Of a stretch of 64,000 nt of DNA, positions 53,690 through 62,810 are shown piece by piece. The first letter of the stretch is position 1. Every line of letters starts with the position of its first letter. Source of the DNA: Paracoccaceae bacterium (lineage in GTDB: Bacteria; Pseudomonadota; Alphaproteobacteria; Rhodobacterales; Rhodobacteraceae); NCBI GenBank assembly GCA_024742455.1, contig JANSYL010000007.1, positions 101,172 through 165,171 on the forward strand, read 5' to 3'. The notes under the pieces were generated by a model. The model was not told the origin of the DNA. It made no database searches and saw only the letters and a list, made by a program, of their open reading frames with translations. The position numbers and the translations under genes were made by a program.

Positions 53690-54622
53690 TCAGGGGGCCG
53701 GGGCGCGGCCTTCGCCCACCCGGTGCCGGTGCGGGCCGTATAGACAGGCGAGCCCGAGGACCACGCCTGATACGGTGGCGATCATTCCCGCCGCGCTGAC
53801 GGCATTCTGGGCCCCGAACCACAACGGTCCATAGCCCGCGAACACATAGCCCAGGACGGCCGACAGCGCCGCGAAGACCACCGACCAGGCCACTTGCGCC
53901 TCCAGCTGGTTGGTCATCAGGCGGGCGGCGGCAGGCGGGCAGATGAACATCGCGATCACAATGATCGACCCCACCGCGTCGAAGGCCGCGACGGCGGCGA
54001 TGGCGGCCACGATCACCAGGCCGAAACCCACCGCGCCTGCCGGGATGCCCACGGCCTCGGCAAATCCCTCATCGAATGTGGCGATCTTCAGCCAACGCCA
54101 GAACAGCAGCATCAGCCCGAGGATCAGGGCACAGACGATGGCCATGCGCGGCAGTTCCTCGGGCAGGCTGGCCAGCGCGACCGGGTCGAGCAGAGACGCC
54201 CATCCCTCGGCGCGGAACCACACGAGGGTTTCCAGATTGCCCATCAGCGCATGTTCCACGTCGAGGTGGACCGAGGAAGTATCCGTGCGTTCCAGGATCA
54301 GAACCCCGGCGGCGAACATGGTGGTGAACACGACGCCCATCGCCGCGCCGGGTTCGATCCGGCCCAGCCGCCGGACCGCCTCGATCAACACCACCGCGAC
54401 GATGGCTGCGCCTGCCGCCCCGATCAGCATCGGGACCGCCGCGACCGTGCCGGTCACCAGAAAGGCCACCACGATGCCGGGCAGGACCACATGGCTGATC
54501 GCATCGCCGATCAGCGCCTGACGCCTGAGGATCAGGAAATTGCCCGGCAGCGCGCAGGCGATGGCCGCGAAGGTCCCGATCAGGATCGGGGTCAGCGAGA
54601 ACTGAACGAAATCGGCCCCCAT
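53690..54622 (-). CDS. sitD: Mn/Fe-type ABC transporter permease
   Basis: This 310-residue ABC-3 permease has about eight to nine hydrophobic helices and the motifs LIGDAISHVVLPGIVVAF and GSIIVIAMFICPPAAARLM. It is the second permease of a four-gene operon and its ATG overlaps the stop of sitC (TGATG). It differs from znuB and groups with the Sit/Mnt permeases by context. No terminator with a T-tract was seen before the convergent znuA gene 30 bases away. Confidence 0.85.
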   Translation of the reverse strand: MGADFVQFSLTPILIGTFAAIACALPGNFLILRRQALIGDAISHVVLPGIVVAFLVTGTVAAVPMLIGAAGAAIVAVVLIEAVRRLGRIEPGAAMGVVFTTMFAAGVLILERTDTSSVHLDVEHALMGNLETLVWFRAEGWASLLDPVALASLPEELPRMAIVCALILGLMLLFWRWLKIATFDEGFAEAVGIPAGAVGFGLVIVAAIAAVAAFDAVGSIIVIAMFICPPAAARLMTNQLEAQVAWSVVFAALSAVLGYVFAGYGPLWFGAQNAVSAAGMIATVSGVVLGLACLYGPHRHRVGEGRAPAP

Positions 54623-55836
54623 CAGGTGGCCCCGACGGCTTTGGGCGGGCCAAGACGGCGGTCGAATTCCGCAATCTCGTCGGCGGTGAACACCTGTTCG
54701 ATCGGGGTCAGCCCGTCATAGCGGCCCGTCAGCCCCGCATCCTGGTGGATCTCGCGCGCCACCTGCCATCGGCGTTCATCGCGGGCGATCTTGGCGGCCT
54801 GCGCGCGGCCTGTCTCGGTCGCCACGCCATCGGCGCGCACCAGCCCCTCACGCGCCAGAAGACGCAGGGTGTACCCCTCGCGGATCGGGTGGTGTGCGGC
54901 CAGTGCCAGAAGGCCCTGCCGCCGGTGGACCCGGTGTTGAAACCTGCGATGCCGGATCAGCGTGGCCAGCACGCCCCGGCCCGGCGCGACCAGAAGCGAG
55001 GCGGTGAACAGCCCCGCCGCCACCAGCACGATGATGGGCCCCGTCGGCAGTGCCGGGGCCGAGGCCGACAGCGCCGCGCCCAGATATCCCGACAGTGCCC
55101 CCATCGCGCCCGAGATCCAGATCATCGACATCGCCCGGTCGGTCCAGAACCGCGCGGTGACCGGCGGTATGATCAACAGCGCCACGATCAGGATCAGGCC
55201 GACCAGTTTCAGCCCGATCACCGTGACCGCCAGCACCAGCCCCATCATCGCCAGATCGATCCGGCGCAGGTCATGCCCGGTGGCGGCCGCGTAGTCGGCA
55301 TCGAAGGCCACCAGCAGCATCGGCCGACGAAAGACCCAGGTCAGCCCGACCGCTACCGCGCCGCCGAGCGCTATGATCACGGCATCCTGAAACAGCATCC
55401 CCGCCGTCGACCCCAGCAGGAACCCCTCAAGCCCCGCCTGTCGTCCAGAGCCCATCACCTGCACCACCGTCAGCAGAACGACGCCCAGCCCGAAGAACAC
55501 CCCCAGCACCGCTCCGATGGCGGTGTCCTCGGCCAGCCGGGTGTGGCGCACGATGGCCTCGATCGCCAGAAGCCCTATCCACGCGGTGATGGCCGACCCC
55601 GCCAGAAGCCCCACAAGGCTGCGTCCATCGCCGCCCATCGCGACCATCACGATGAAGGCCAAGGCGATCCCCGGCAGCGTGGCATGGGCCACCGCATCCG
55701 AAACCAGCGCGCGTTTTCTGAGAAACAGGAAGGTGCCCGACGCCCCGGCGGCGAACCCCAGAAGCGCAGCCCCCACCGCCACCAGCGCGGCGTTGTATCC
55801 CGCCTGCAGCAAAAGCGCGTCGAGCAACGGGGCCAT
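54622..55836 (-). CDS. sitC: Mn/Fe-type ABC transporter permease with DtxR-like C-terminal extension
   Basis: This 404-residue protein has the ABC-3 permease in residues 1-290 (LVSDAVAHATLPGIALAF, KLVGLILIVALLIIPPVTARF). It is followed by a soluble tail of about 110 residues absent from ordinary permeases. The tail reads as a winged-helix-like segment (RRQGLLALAAHHPIREGYTLRLLAREGLV) and a segment resembling DtxR metal-binding/dimerisation regions (ERRWQVAREIHQDAGL, then GLTPIEQVFTADEIAEFD). It may sense metal and gate transport. TAATG and TGATG overlaps couple it to its neighbours. Confidence 0.85.
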   Translation of the reverse strand: MAPLLDALLLQAGYNAALVAVGAALLGFAAGASGTFLFLRKRALVSDAVAHATLPGIALAFIVMVAMGGDGRSLVGLLAGSAITAWIGLLAIEAIVRHTRLAEDTAIGAVLGVFFGLGVVLLTVVQVMGSGRQAGLEGFLLGSTAGMLFQDAVIIALGGAVAVGLTWVFRRPMLLVAFDADYAAATGHDLRRIDLAMMGLVLAVTVIGLKLVGLILIVALLIIPPVTARFWTDRAMSMIWISGAMGALSGYLGAALSASAPALPTGPIIVLVAAGLFTASLLVAPGRGVLATLIRHRRFQHRVHRRQGLLALAAHHPIREGYTLRLLAREGLVRADGVATETGRAQAAKIARDERRWQVAREIHQDAGLTGRYDGLTPIEQVFTADEIAEFDRRLGPPKAVGAT

Positions 55837-56672
55837 TACGCCCCCCCGGTGATCGCCAGCTCGTCCAGATGGGTGGCCGCAAGGCGCCCGCCATAGGTGG
55901 CCTGCAGGGTTTCGGGCGTGAAGGTTGTGGCCACCGGCCCCTCGGCAATGCGGCGGACATTGATCAGGAAGACATGGTCGAAATAGGCAGGAACGGTCGA
56001 CAGGTCGTGATGGACGGCCACAATGGCCCTGCCTTCGGCTTTCAGGTCGCGCAACACGTCGATGATCGCCCGTTCGGTGGCCGCATCGACACCGGCGAAC
56101 GGCTCGTCGAGCAGGTAGAGATCGGCGTCCTGCGCCAGAGCTCTTGCGAGAAACACGCGCTGCTGCTGGCCGCCGGACAGCTGCCCGATCTGGCGATGGG
56201 CGAAATCGGCCATCCCCACCCGGTCGAGGCAACGCATCGCGCGCGTGGACCTTGCCCCGGAAAGCCGCCCCAGAAGCCCCACCTCGCGGTAAAGCCCCAT
56301 CTTGACCACATCGATCACGGTGGTCGGGAAATCCCAGTCGACGCTGGCACGCTGCGGCACATAGGCGATGCGGGCGCGGGCCTGTTCGACGGGCTTGCCG
56401 AAAACGTCAACCTCGCCCGCCAGCCGGGGGATCACGCCCAGAGAGGCCTTCAGAAAGGTGGATTTGCCCGCGCCGTTCGGCCCGACAATGGCCGACATCG
56501 CGGCGGGCGGAAAATCGGCATCGACCGAGAAGACGGCCGGATTTTCACCATAAGACACTGTCAGCCCCCGCACGGCCAGGGGCGTTCCGGTGCCGGGGCC
56601 CGCCGCGGGCAGCACCATGCCGTCGCGTGCGGCGACCGTCGGGTTCGGGGTGGCGGCGGGCCCCCGGGCCAT
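55836..56672 (-). CDS. sitB: Mn/Fe-type ABC transporter ATP-binding protein
   Basis: This 278-residue ATPase has Walker A GPNGAGKS, signature LSGGQQQR, Walker B LYLLDEPF and the Mn/Zn-type FDHVFLINVRRIAEGP tail. The ATG at 56672 overlaps the stop of sitA (TGATG); an internal ATG 18 codons later is an alternative because the first residues are Pro/Ala-rich. Its stop overlaps sitC. Confidence 0.88.
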   Translation of the reverse strand: MARGPAATPNPTVAARDGMVLPAAGPGTGTPLAVRGLTVSYGENPAVFSVDADFPPAAMSAIVGPNGAGKSTFLKASLGVIPRLAGEVDVFGKPVEQARARIAYVPQRASVDWDFPTTVIDVVKMGLYREVGLLGRLSGARSTRAMRCLDRVGMADFAHRQIGQLSGGQQQRVFLARALAQDADLYLLDEPFAGVDAATERAIIDVLRDLKAEGRAIVAVHHDLSTVPAYFDHVFLINVRRIAEGPVATTFTPETLQATYGGRLAATHLDELAITGGA

Positions 56673-57625
56673 CAGTTCAGCATCCCCTGCATGCCCCGCG
56701 CGGGCGCCTGCCCGCCAAGCGCATTGGCGATGGTCGTGGCGTTGTGGTCGATCATGCCCACATAGGTGCCCTGGTAGGTGCCGGGTTCGCCCATCGCGTC
56801 CGAGTACAATTCGCCCCCGATGATGACCTCGTGGCCCTCGGCTGCGGCGCCTTCGATCAGGGCGCGCACGTTGCGGTCGGCCACCGAGGTTTCGACGAAG
56901 ACGGCGGTGATGTTGCGATCGACCAGCAGGTCTACCAATTCGGCGATCCGTTGCAGACCGGCCTCGGATTCGGTCGAGATGCCCTGGATGCCCAGGACCT
57001 CGTAGCCATAGGCGTTGCCGAAATAGTTGAACGCATCATGGGCCGACAGCACCACCCGGCTTTCGACGGGCACGGTCGACAACACCTCGGTGGTGTAGCG
57101 CGCCAGTTCGGTCAGTTGCGCAAGATAGGCGTCGGCATTGGCGGCGAAGGTTTCTGCGCCCTCGGGGTGCACCTCGGTCAGCGCGTCGCGGATCGTGACA
57201 ACGACCCGGCTCCAAAGGTTGGGGTTCATCCAAAGGTGCGGATCAAACCGGCCGTCGTAATCCTCGGACCCGATCAGAAGGTTCTCGGGCACCGCCTCGG
57301 CCACGGCGACCACGGGACGGTCGGTGCCCAGATCGAGCAGAAACTCCTCCATCTGTGCTTCGAGATAGAGGCCGTTCCAAAGCACCAGATCGGCATTGGC
57401 CAGCGCGGTGATGTCGGTGCGGGTCTGGCGATAGGCATGGGGGTCGACACCAGGCCCCATCAGCGCCTGCACCTCGACGATATTGCCGCCCACCTCTGCG
57501 GCGGCATCGGCGATCATGCCAGTGGTGGCGACGACGCTCAGCCGGTCCTGCGCCGCCGCGCCTCCGGCGGGCAGCAGGGCGAATGCGGCCAATACGGCCA
57601 TCAGGCTGCGTTTGGTAAAGATCAT
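56672..57625 (-). CDS. sitA: Mn/Fe-type ABC transporter substrate-binding protein
   Basis: This 317-residue periplasmic protein has a signal peptide (SLMAVLAAFALLPAGGAAAQ) and the cluster A-I metal-binding motifs GPGVDPHAYRQT, DPHLWMNPNLW, the AHDAFNYFGNAYG region and VFVETSVADR, typical of Mn2+/Fe2+ binders rather than zinc. It has no His-rich loop. I chose the ATG at 57625 because it lies at good spacing from GGGAGC; the ATG at 57631 is too close to that site. It heads sitABCD, and two operator-like palindromes lie upstream. Confidence 0.87.
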   Translation of the reverse strand: MIFTKRSLMAVLAAFALLPAGGAAAQDRLSVVATTGMIADAAAEVGGNIVEVQALMGPGVDPHAYRQTRTDITALANADLVLWNGLYLEAQMEEFLLDLGTDRPVVAVAEAVPENLLIGSEDYDGRFDPHLWMNPNLWSRVVVTIRDALTEVHPEGAETFAANADAYLAQLTELARYTTEVLSTVPVESRVVLSAHDAFNYFGNAYGYEVLGIQGISTESEAGLQRIAELVDLLVDRNITAVFVETSVADRNVRALIEGAAAEGHEVIIGGELYSDAMGEPGTYQGTYVGMIDHNATTIANALGGQAPARGMQGMLN

Positions 57626-57682
57626 TGTCATGCTCCCTGTCGCGATCATACGGATCGCGGATGTTTCCCATGCACGGAGATA

Positions 57683-57727
57683 TTGCGAGGCAGTCGCAAA
57701 GTCAATGAAGATGCGAAGCATTCGCAT
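57683..57727. promoter_or_regulatory. Two 17-bp operator palindromes upstream of sitA
   Basis: TTGCGA-GGCAG-TCGCAA (57683-57699) and ATGCGAA-GCA-TTCGCAT (57711-57727) share the pattern nTGCGA-N5-TCGCAn, with centres 28 bases apart, 58 and 86 bases before the sitA start. Manganese uptake in alphaproteobacteria is controlled by Mur (Fur-type) or MntR; the sites are probably for one of these. Confidence 0.6.
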
Positions 57728-57837
57728 GTTTACCCCGCGCCATCGGCGCGTCGCTGTGGACCGCCGACGGGCTCCGCGCCGACAGGGAAGGACGGTTTGG
57801 TGAATGCCCGCGCAGTCCGGGGCAGAGGCGCATGGCG

Positions 57838-58881
57838 TCAGGCGCGCATCCCGGCCCGGTCCGGTGCCCCATATTTGACCTGCAGCCGTTCCACCATTCG
57901 GCGATAAAGGACCCAGGCCGTACGGTTCAGACCCAGCCGGATCAGGGCAACACAGGGCAGGATGGTCCCCGCATAGATGCGCATCAGTTCCAGCCTGCCA
58001 TTCGGATCGGCAGCGATGGCCGCCGTGATCCCTGGTGCGATCCGGCGATAGGTGGCGATATCGGCTGCCCCGCCGGGCTGGTCCGACATCCAACCGTCGC
58101 GGAACCGCCGGAGCGTCGACAGTTCCACCCCGTCATCCGGGCGGCCGAAGGCGTCACAACAGGCGGTGGTCAGGAAACACCCCCTTATGCAGGCCTCGTC
58201 ACTGACGCTGGTTTCCAGTTCGGCCAGGGTGGCGTCCATGTGTTGCTCGGCCAGGGTAACAAGCCCTGCGGTGTTCATCGTCTCCTCCCGCAAGGGGGTC
58301 ACGGTGCCATCGGTGCCCACGCCGACGGCGCGCAGGGTGAACCGGGCATCGGGGCGGTCGTAGAAGCGGCGGATAAGATCCGCCGAATAGGCCTCCCCCG
58401 GCTGGAAATTCGGCCGGTACCGTTCGTTCAGCGGGATGCCTTCGCCACGCCGGACGGCCCGTCCATGGACCCACCATTCCCAGTCGCTGCCCTCTTCCAT
58501 GACGCCGATGGCCACGTTCCCGCGGGACACGCGCAAATCGGCATTGGGAAAGCTTTGGGTGTTTTCGAACCAGGACGCGAAGGCGGGACGCCCGTCGAGA
58601 AAGGTGTTCAGACCGGCAACGGTGAATGCGGGCGCGGCGTCATCGACCTGTTCGCCCTCGATCCCGATCCCCGTGGCATCATTGAGCATGCGCACGGTGG
58701 TTACGCGGTCCCTTCCGGGGCCGGAATTGACGGTAAAAACCTCGTGGGTGGCCGACAGCGTCCACCCGTCCGCCTGATGGCTGCGGGTGCAGGCCGCCTC
58801 GTCATAGGCGGCGGCACGGCCCGGTCGCAGTGCGACCCCGCTTGCCAGAAGGGTTGTGAAACTGCGTCGGTCAAGCGCCAT
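57838..58881 (-). CDS. Secreted protein with CFI-box-like C-terminal domain
   Basis: This 347-residue protein begins MALDRRSFTTLLASGVALRP, resembling a Tat-type signal. The middle part is unknown. Around residues 234-290 it carries CIRGCFLTTACCDAFGRPDD followed by a helical stretch (TLRRFRDGW and a YRRIAPGITAAI segment). This is the CFI-box pattern (CFLTTA, then DDCxELxTLRxFRD) found at the C termini of many unrelated bacterial proteins. Function is unknown; it lies between the sit operon and doeD on the minus strand. Confidence 0.7.
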   Translation of the reverse strand: MALDRRSFTTLLASGVALRPGRAAAYDEAACTRSHQADGWTLSATHEVFTVNSGPGRDRVTTVRMLNDATGIGIEGEQVDDAAPAFTVAGLNTFLDGRPAFASWFENTQSFPNADLRVSRGNVAIGVMEEGSDWEWWVHGRAVRRGEGIPLNERYRPNFQPGEAYSADLIRRFYDRPDARFTLRAVGVGTDGTVTPLREETMNTAGLVTLAEQHMDATLAELETSVSDEACIRGCFLTTACCDAFGRPDDGVELSTLRRFRDGWMSDQPGGAADIATYRRIAPGITAAIAADPNGRLELMRIYAGTILPCVALIRLGLNRTAWVLYRRMVERLQVKYGAPDRAGMRA

Positions 58882-58994
58882 CGTTCAACTCCGCCCAGAT
58901 ACGCGCGGCATGCCCGGGGTCATGGCCGCCATCACGGCAAAGCATCGCCGGGCCGGGCCGTGCAGTCAACGCCGCGCTCTGCGGCGGGGCAGGC

Positions 58995-59065
58995 GGAACG
59001 GGTCTGATACGGGACCCGTTCCCCAGCGTTCGCCGTCGCCGGCAGGGCAGAAACCATCCCCTGCC
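58995..59065. terminator. Two GC-rich hairpins downstream of doeD
   Basis: GGCAGGG (59041-59047) pairs with CCCTGCC (59059-59065), and GGAACGGGTC (58995-59004) with GACCCGTTCC (59013-59022). They lie 8 and 51 bases after the doeD stop on the minus strand. Neither has a T-run, so they are weak or factor-assisted ends. Confidence 0.4.
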
Positions 59066-59072
59066 CGCCGCA

Positions 59073-60446
59073 TCACGCGCCCAGTACCGAGGCCACCGCC
59101 CGAGTCGTCTTGTCGACGATCTCGTCCGCCTCGGCCTTGGTCAGGCACAGCGGCGGGGCAAAGCCCAGAATGTCACCCTGCGGCATCGCCCGCCCGATGA
59201 CGCCATGCTCCAGAAGCGCCGCCGCGACACGCGGCCCGACCTTGTCGGCGGGGTCGTAGAAAACGCGCGCATCCTTGTCGGCCACGAATTCCACCGCGCA
59301 CAGCATCCCGTCGCCGCGCACATCGCCCACATGGGGGTGATCGGCCAGCGCCGCCTGCATCCGGTCGTTCAGATAGGCCCCGACGCGGCCTGCATTTTCC
59401 GTCAGCCCCAGCTGGTCGATCAGGCGCAGGTTCGCGACACCGGCCGCCGCGCCGATGGGATGGGCCGAATAGGTCCAGCCATGGCCGAAGGGTCCGTGTT
59501 CCTCGGTGCCATTCTCCAGCACCTGCCAGACCCGGTCCGACACGATGGACCCCGACAGAGGCGCATAGGCCGAGGTCAGCCCCTTGGCGATCGTCATCAG
59601 GTCGGGTTTCAGGCCGTAACGGTCTGACCCGAAGGCATGGCCCAGCCGGCCGAACCCGCACACCACCTCATCGGCGATCAGCAGGATGTCGTGTTTTTCC
59701 AGGATCGGCTGGATCGCCGCCCAGTACCCCTCGGGCGGGGGTACGATACCGCCGGTCCCGAGCATCGGCTCGGCGATGAAGGCGGCGATGGTGTCGGCGC
59801 CTTCCCGGTCAATCAGCGCCTCGAGCTCGGCGGCGCAATGGGCGACGAAACCGGCCTCGGACTGGGCCAGGTCATCGCGGCGGAAGTAATCCGGTGCCAC
59901 CGTGTGCAGCACCTGCGGCATCGGCAGATCGAACTGCTTGTGAAACAGCGCCAGCCCGGTCAGCGACCCGGTCATCAGGCCCGAGCCGTGATAGCCCCGC
60001 CAGCGCGAGATGATCTTTTTCTTCCCGGGCCGGCCGAGGATGTTGTTGTAATACCAGACGATCTTGACGTTGGTCTCGTTCGCGTCCGATCCGCCGAGGC
60101 CGAAATAGACCTTGGACATGTGGTCCGGTGCGCGGTCCATCACCATCTTGGCCAGCGTGATCGAGGCCTCGGTCCCGTGGCCCACATAGGCGTGGTAATA
60201 GGCCAGTTCATGCGCCTGCGTGGCGATGGCATCGGCGATCTCGGTCCGGCCATAGCCGACATTGACGCAATAAAGCCCGGCAAAGGCGTCCAGCAGGCGG
60301 TTGCCGTCGCGATCCTCGATATGGCAGCCCGTGCCGCCGGTCACGATCCTCTGCGGGGCATGCCCCTTTGCGAAATCGGACAGATGGGTGGACGGGTGGA
60401 AGAAATTGTCCCGGTCCCACGTGTCGAGCTGGTCGTTCCTGAGCAT
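59073..60446 (-). CDS. doeD: Class III aminotransferase, probable diaminobutyrate transaminase of ectoine catabolism
   Basis: This 457-residue PLP enzyme has the class III motifs GLYCVNVGYGR, FGLGGSDANETN, the DEVVCGFGRLG aspartate region and the PLP lysine in MTIAKGLTSAY. By neighbourhood (eutC, eutB, doeA) it is most likely DoeD, which converts diaminobutyrate to aspartate semialdehyde with pyruvate or 2-oxoglutarate as acceptor. Sequence alone cannot exclude another omega-amine substrate. It lies 190 bases downstream of eutC in the same direction. Confidence 0.8.
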   Translation of the reverse strand: MLRNDQLDTWDRDNFFHPSTHLSDFAKGHAPQRIVTGGTGCHIEDRDGNRLLDAFAGLYCVNVGYGRTEIADAIATQAHELAYYHAYVGHGTEASITLAKMVMDRAPDHMSKVYFGLGGSDANETNVKIVWYYNNILGRPGKKKIISRWRGYHGSGLMTGSLTGLALFHKQFDLPMPQVLHTVAPDYFRRDDLAQSEAGFVAHCAAELEALIDREGADTIAAFIAEPMLGTGGIVPPPEGYWAAIQPILEKHDILLIADEVVCGFGRLGHAFGSDRYGLKPDLMTIAKGLTSAYAPLSGSIVSDRVWQVLENGTEEHGPFGHGWTYSAHPIGAAAGVANLRLIDQLGLTENAGRVGAYLNDRMQAALADHPHVGDVRGDGMLCAVEFVADKDARVFYDPADKVGPRVAAALLEHGVIGRAMPQGDILGFAPPLCLTKAEADEIVDKTTRAVASVLGA

Positions 60447-60636
60447 GGCTCACCTCCGGTCGAAAGGCGGGCGCGCCGCCGGTTGCAAGGGAAGGGGGGC
60501 CTGCTGCGCGGCGAACCCGGGGCCTGTGGCCCGTCGGGTCGAACGGTCAAGCTCCGCCCGCCCACACAGCAGCGCGCAATGCCTTTATTGCGTGGGATAG
60601 GGCGGTGTAGCGCAGACAGCGCGATGCGGCTAGGGG

Positions 60637-61623
60637 TCAGGTGCGGATGACGGTGCCGGCGTCGCCCAGCAGGGTCATCACATGGGTGGCGATCGCGGTG
60701 TCCTGCGCCCCGGTGCCGGTCAGGTCGCAGATCGTGATATCGCCCCGACCCCGGCGCCCGGGATGCGCCCCGGTGATGATCGCCCCCAGTTCGGGCGGGG
60801 TCATGTCCTGCATAAACCCTGCCGCGCGGGCGGCCTCGAGCTCCCCCGAGGTGCTGCATTGATCGACCCGGTCGCAGACATAGAGATCGGCGGCCACCAG
60901 CGCATTCGGTGCGATCTCGGTCTTGCCGGGCTGGTCCGACCCCATCGCGGTGATATGCAGGCGCGGATGCAGCGCCCCTGCATTGATCAGGGGGGTGCGC
61001 GAGGGGGTGGTGGTGACCACGAGCTGGCAATCGGCGACAAGGGCATCGGCACTGGGCGCCACCGCAGCGGCCACGCCCAGCGCCTCGGACAGATCGGCGG
61101 CACAGGCCGCCGCCTTGTCGGCGTCGCGTCCATGGACCAGCACCCGCCGGAAGGGGCGCACCAGATGCGCGGCCTGCATCTGCAGCCGCGCCTGCACACC
61201 GGTGCCGATCACCCCTGCGGTATCGACCGTGTCGGGGGCAAGATGCCGGGCGGCAACAGCCCCCGCCGCGGCGGTGCGCAGGTCGGTCAAATAGCCGTTG
61301 TCGAGAAACACGGCCTGCACCAGCCCGGTCCTGGCCGAAAACAGGATCATGAGGCCATTGAGGCTGTTCAGCCCCAGTTTCGGATTGTCGAAAAACCCCG
61401 GCGATACCTTGATCGCGAAGCCGTCGAGCCCGGGGATATAGGCGGTTTTGACATCGACCTCGCCGTTCGCTGCGGCCAGCTCCATCGACAGGATCGGGGG
61501 CATCACCACGTTGCCACGCGCCAGGGCGGCGAAGGCGGCTTCGATCACATCGACAGTGGACAGGTCGAGCATGACGGCGGCGCGCAGCTCGGACTCGGTG
61601 AGGATGCGGATGTCATGGGCCAT
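60637..61623 (-). CDS. eutC: Ornithine-cyclodeaminase/mu-crystallin family protein
   Basis: This 328-residue NAD-dependent protein has the cyclodeaminase layout: KVSPGFFDNPKLGLNSLNG, TDLRTAAAGAVAARHLA and the Rossmann motif VIGTGVQARLQMQA. It pairs with EutB in the ectoine/hydroxyectoine utilisation clusters of Roseobacters. Its exact reaction is unsettled; EutC is thought to act with EutB on hydroxyectoine breakdown. It overlaps the end of eutB by 11 bases, so the two are coupled. Confidence 0.85.
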   Translation of the reverse strand: MAHDIRILTESELRAAVMLDLSTVDVIEAAFAALARGNVVMPPILSMELAAANGEVDVKTAYIPGLDGFAIKVSPGFFDNPKLGLNSLNGLMILFSARTGLVQAVFLDNGYLTDLRTAAAGAVAARHLAPDTVDTAGVIGTGVQARLQMQAAHLVRPFRRVLVHGRDADKAAACAADLSEALGVAAAVAPSADALVADCQLVVTTTPSRTPLINAGALHPRLHITAMGSDQPGKTEIAPNALVAADLYVCDRVDQCSTSGELEAARAAGFMQDMTPPELGAIITGAHPGRRGRGDITICDLTGTGAQDTAIATHVMTLLGDAGTVIRT

Positions 61624-62629
61624 AGCGCCTGCCTTTCACGGTGACCGCGCCGAGCGTTATATCCTCGCCCGCCATGATCCGGTGGAACATCGCCATATCC
61701 AGATTGCGCCCGGTGATGATGGTGGCGACGGGGCCCGCAAGGGGCGGCAGCTTGCCTGCCAGAAGCGCGGCGATGCCGACGACGCAGGCGCCTTCGGCCA
61801 CGATCCGGTCCTCGTAGAACAGCACCTGCATGGCGTGGTAAATCTCCTCCTCGGTGACGAGGATGGTGTCGTCGAGCAGGCGCGCGCAGATCGGAAAGCT
61901 CAGCCGGTTCTTCAGCCCGATGCCGCCGCCGAGGCTGTCGGCAAGGCTCGGCACCTCTTCAACCTCGACCGGGTGCCCGGCGGCGATTGACGCGTGCATT
62001 GCGGCGCCCCGGTCCATCGTTATCCCGATCACATGCACGGCCGGGTTGATTGCCTTGGCGGCCAAAGCCACGCCCGCCGCCAGCCCGCCACCTGACAGCG
62101 GCACGAGGATCGTGGACAGGTCGGGCCGTGCCTCCATCATTTCCAGACCGATCGTGCCTTGCCCGGCGATGACGCGCGGATCGTCGAAGGGCGAGATCTC
62201 GACCAACCCCTCGGCTTTGACCAGGCGCTGGCTTTCAGCCAGGGCGTCGTCTTGGCTCTGCCCGCAGATGCGCACTTCGGCCCCAAGCGCGCGCACCCCG
62301 TCGATCTTGGCCTGCGGCACCAGCGCCGACATGCAGATCACCGCCCGCATCCCCCGTTCCCGTGCCGCATAGGCGACGCCGCGCCCGTGATTGCCGGTGG
62401 AACAGCAGGTCACGCCGGGCGTGTCCGCGGGCAGGGCCATCACTGCGTTGAGCGCGCCGCGCAGCTTGAACGCACCGATGGGCTGCATGTTTTCGAGCTT
62501 GAGGAAAAAATCCTGCCCCGCTGCCTTCGACAGGTGGGGCGACGGCACCATCGGCGTGGCATCGGCGACGCCGCGCAGAACGCGGCGCGCGGCCAGGATA
62601 TCGGCAAGCGTGGGGTTGGTTTCCGTCAT
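61613..62629 (-). CDS. eutB: Threonine-dehydratase-like PLP enzyme of hydroxyectoine use
   Basis: This 338-residue fold type II PLP enzyme has the lysine motif IGAFKLRGALNAV, the phosphate motif LSGGGLAAGVALA, and GNHGRGVAYAARE in place of the usual GNHAQG of biosynthetic threonine dehydratases. This and its eutC neighbour point to EutB of hydroxyectoine catabolism. The ATG at 62629 gives the standard start; the frame is open 25 codons further. It is divergent from doeA. Confidence 0.84.
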   Translation of the reverse strand: MTETNPTLADILAARRVLRGVADATPMVPSPHLSKAAGQDFFLKLENMQPIGAFKLRGALNAVMALPADTPGVTCCSTGNHGRGVAYAARERGMRAVICMSALVPQAKIDGVRALGAEVRICGQSQDDALAESQRLVKAEGLVEISPFDDPRVIAGQGTIGLEMMEARPDLSTILVPLSGGGLAAGVALAAKAINPAVHVIGITMDRGAAMHASIAAGHPVEVEEVPSLADSLGGGIGLKNRLSFPICARLLDDTILVTEEEIYHAMQVLFYEDRIVAEGACVVGIAALLAGKLPPLAGPVATIITGRNLDMAMFHRIMAGEDITLGAVTVKGRRYGP

Positions 62630-62810
62630 CGGGCGGCTCGGACATGCTGCATGGCCGGTCAAGGTTCGGTGGTCATGACGCATCTGTCCAGCATTGCGTC
62701 GCAAGCCGTTGATCCATGTGGGATATGTGTTGACGCGGGCGGTGCCCCCTCCGCAAGGTCGGCAGGTCGCGCCCCCGGCGCGCGCCCTTCAGCGACACAA
62801 AGGCACCGAC

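Noticed and set aside
57632..58093. N-terminal extension of the sitA frame
   Set aside because: It crosses the two operator palindromes and would precede the signal peptide.
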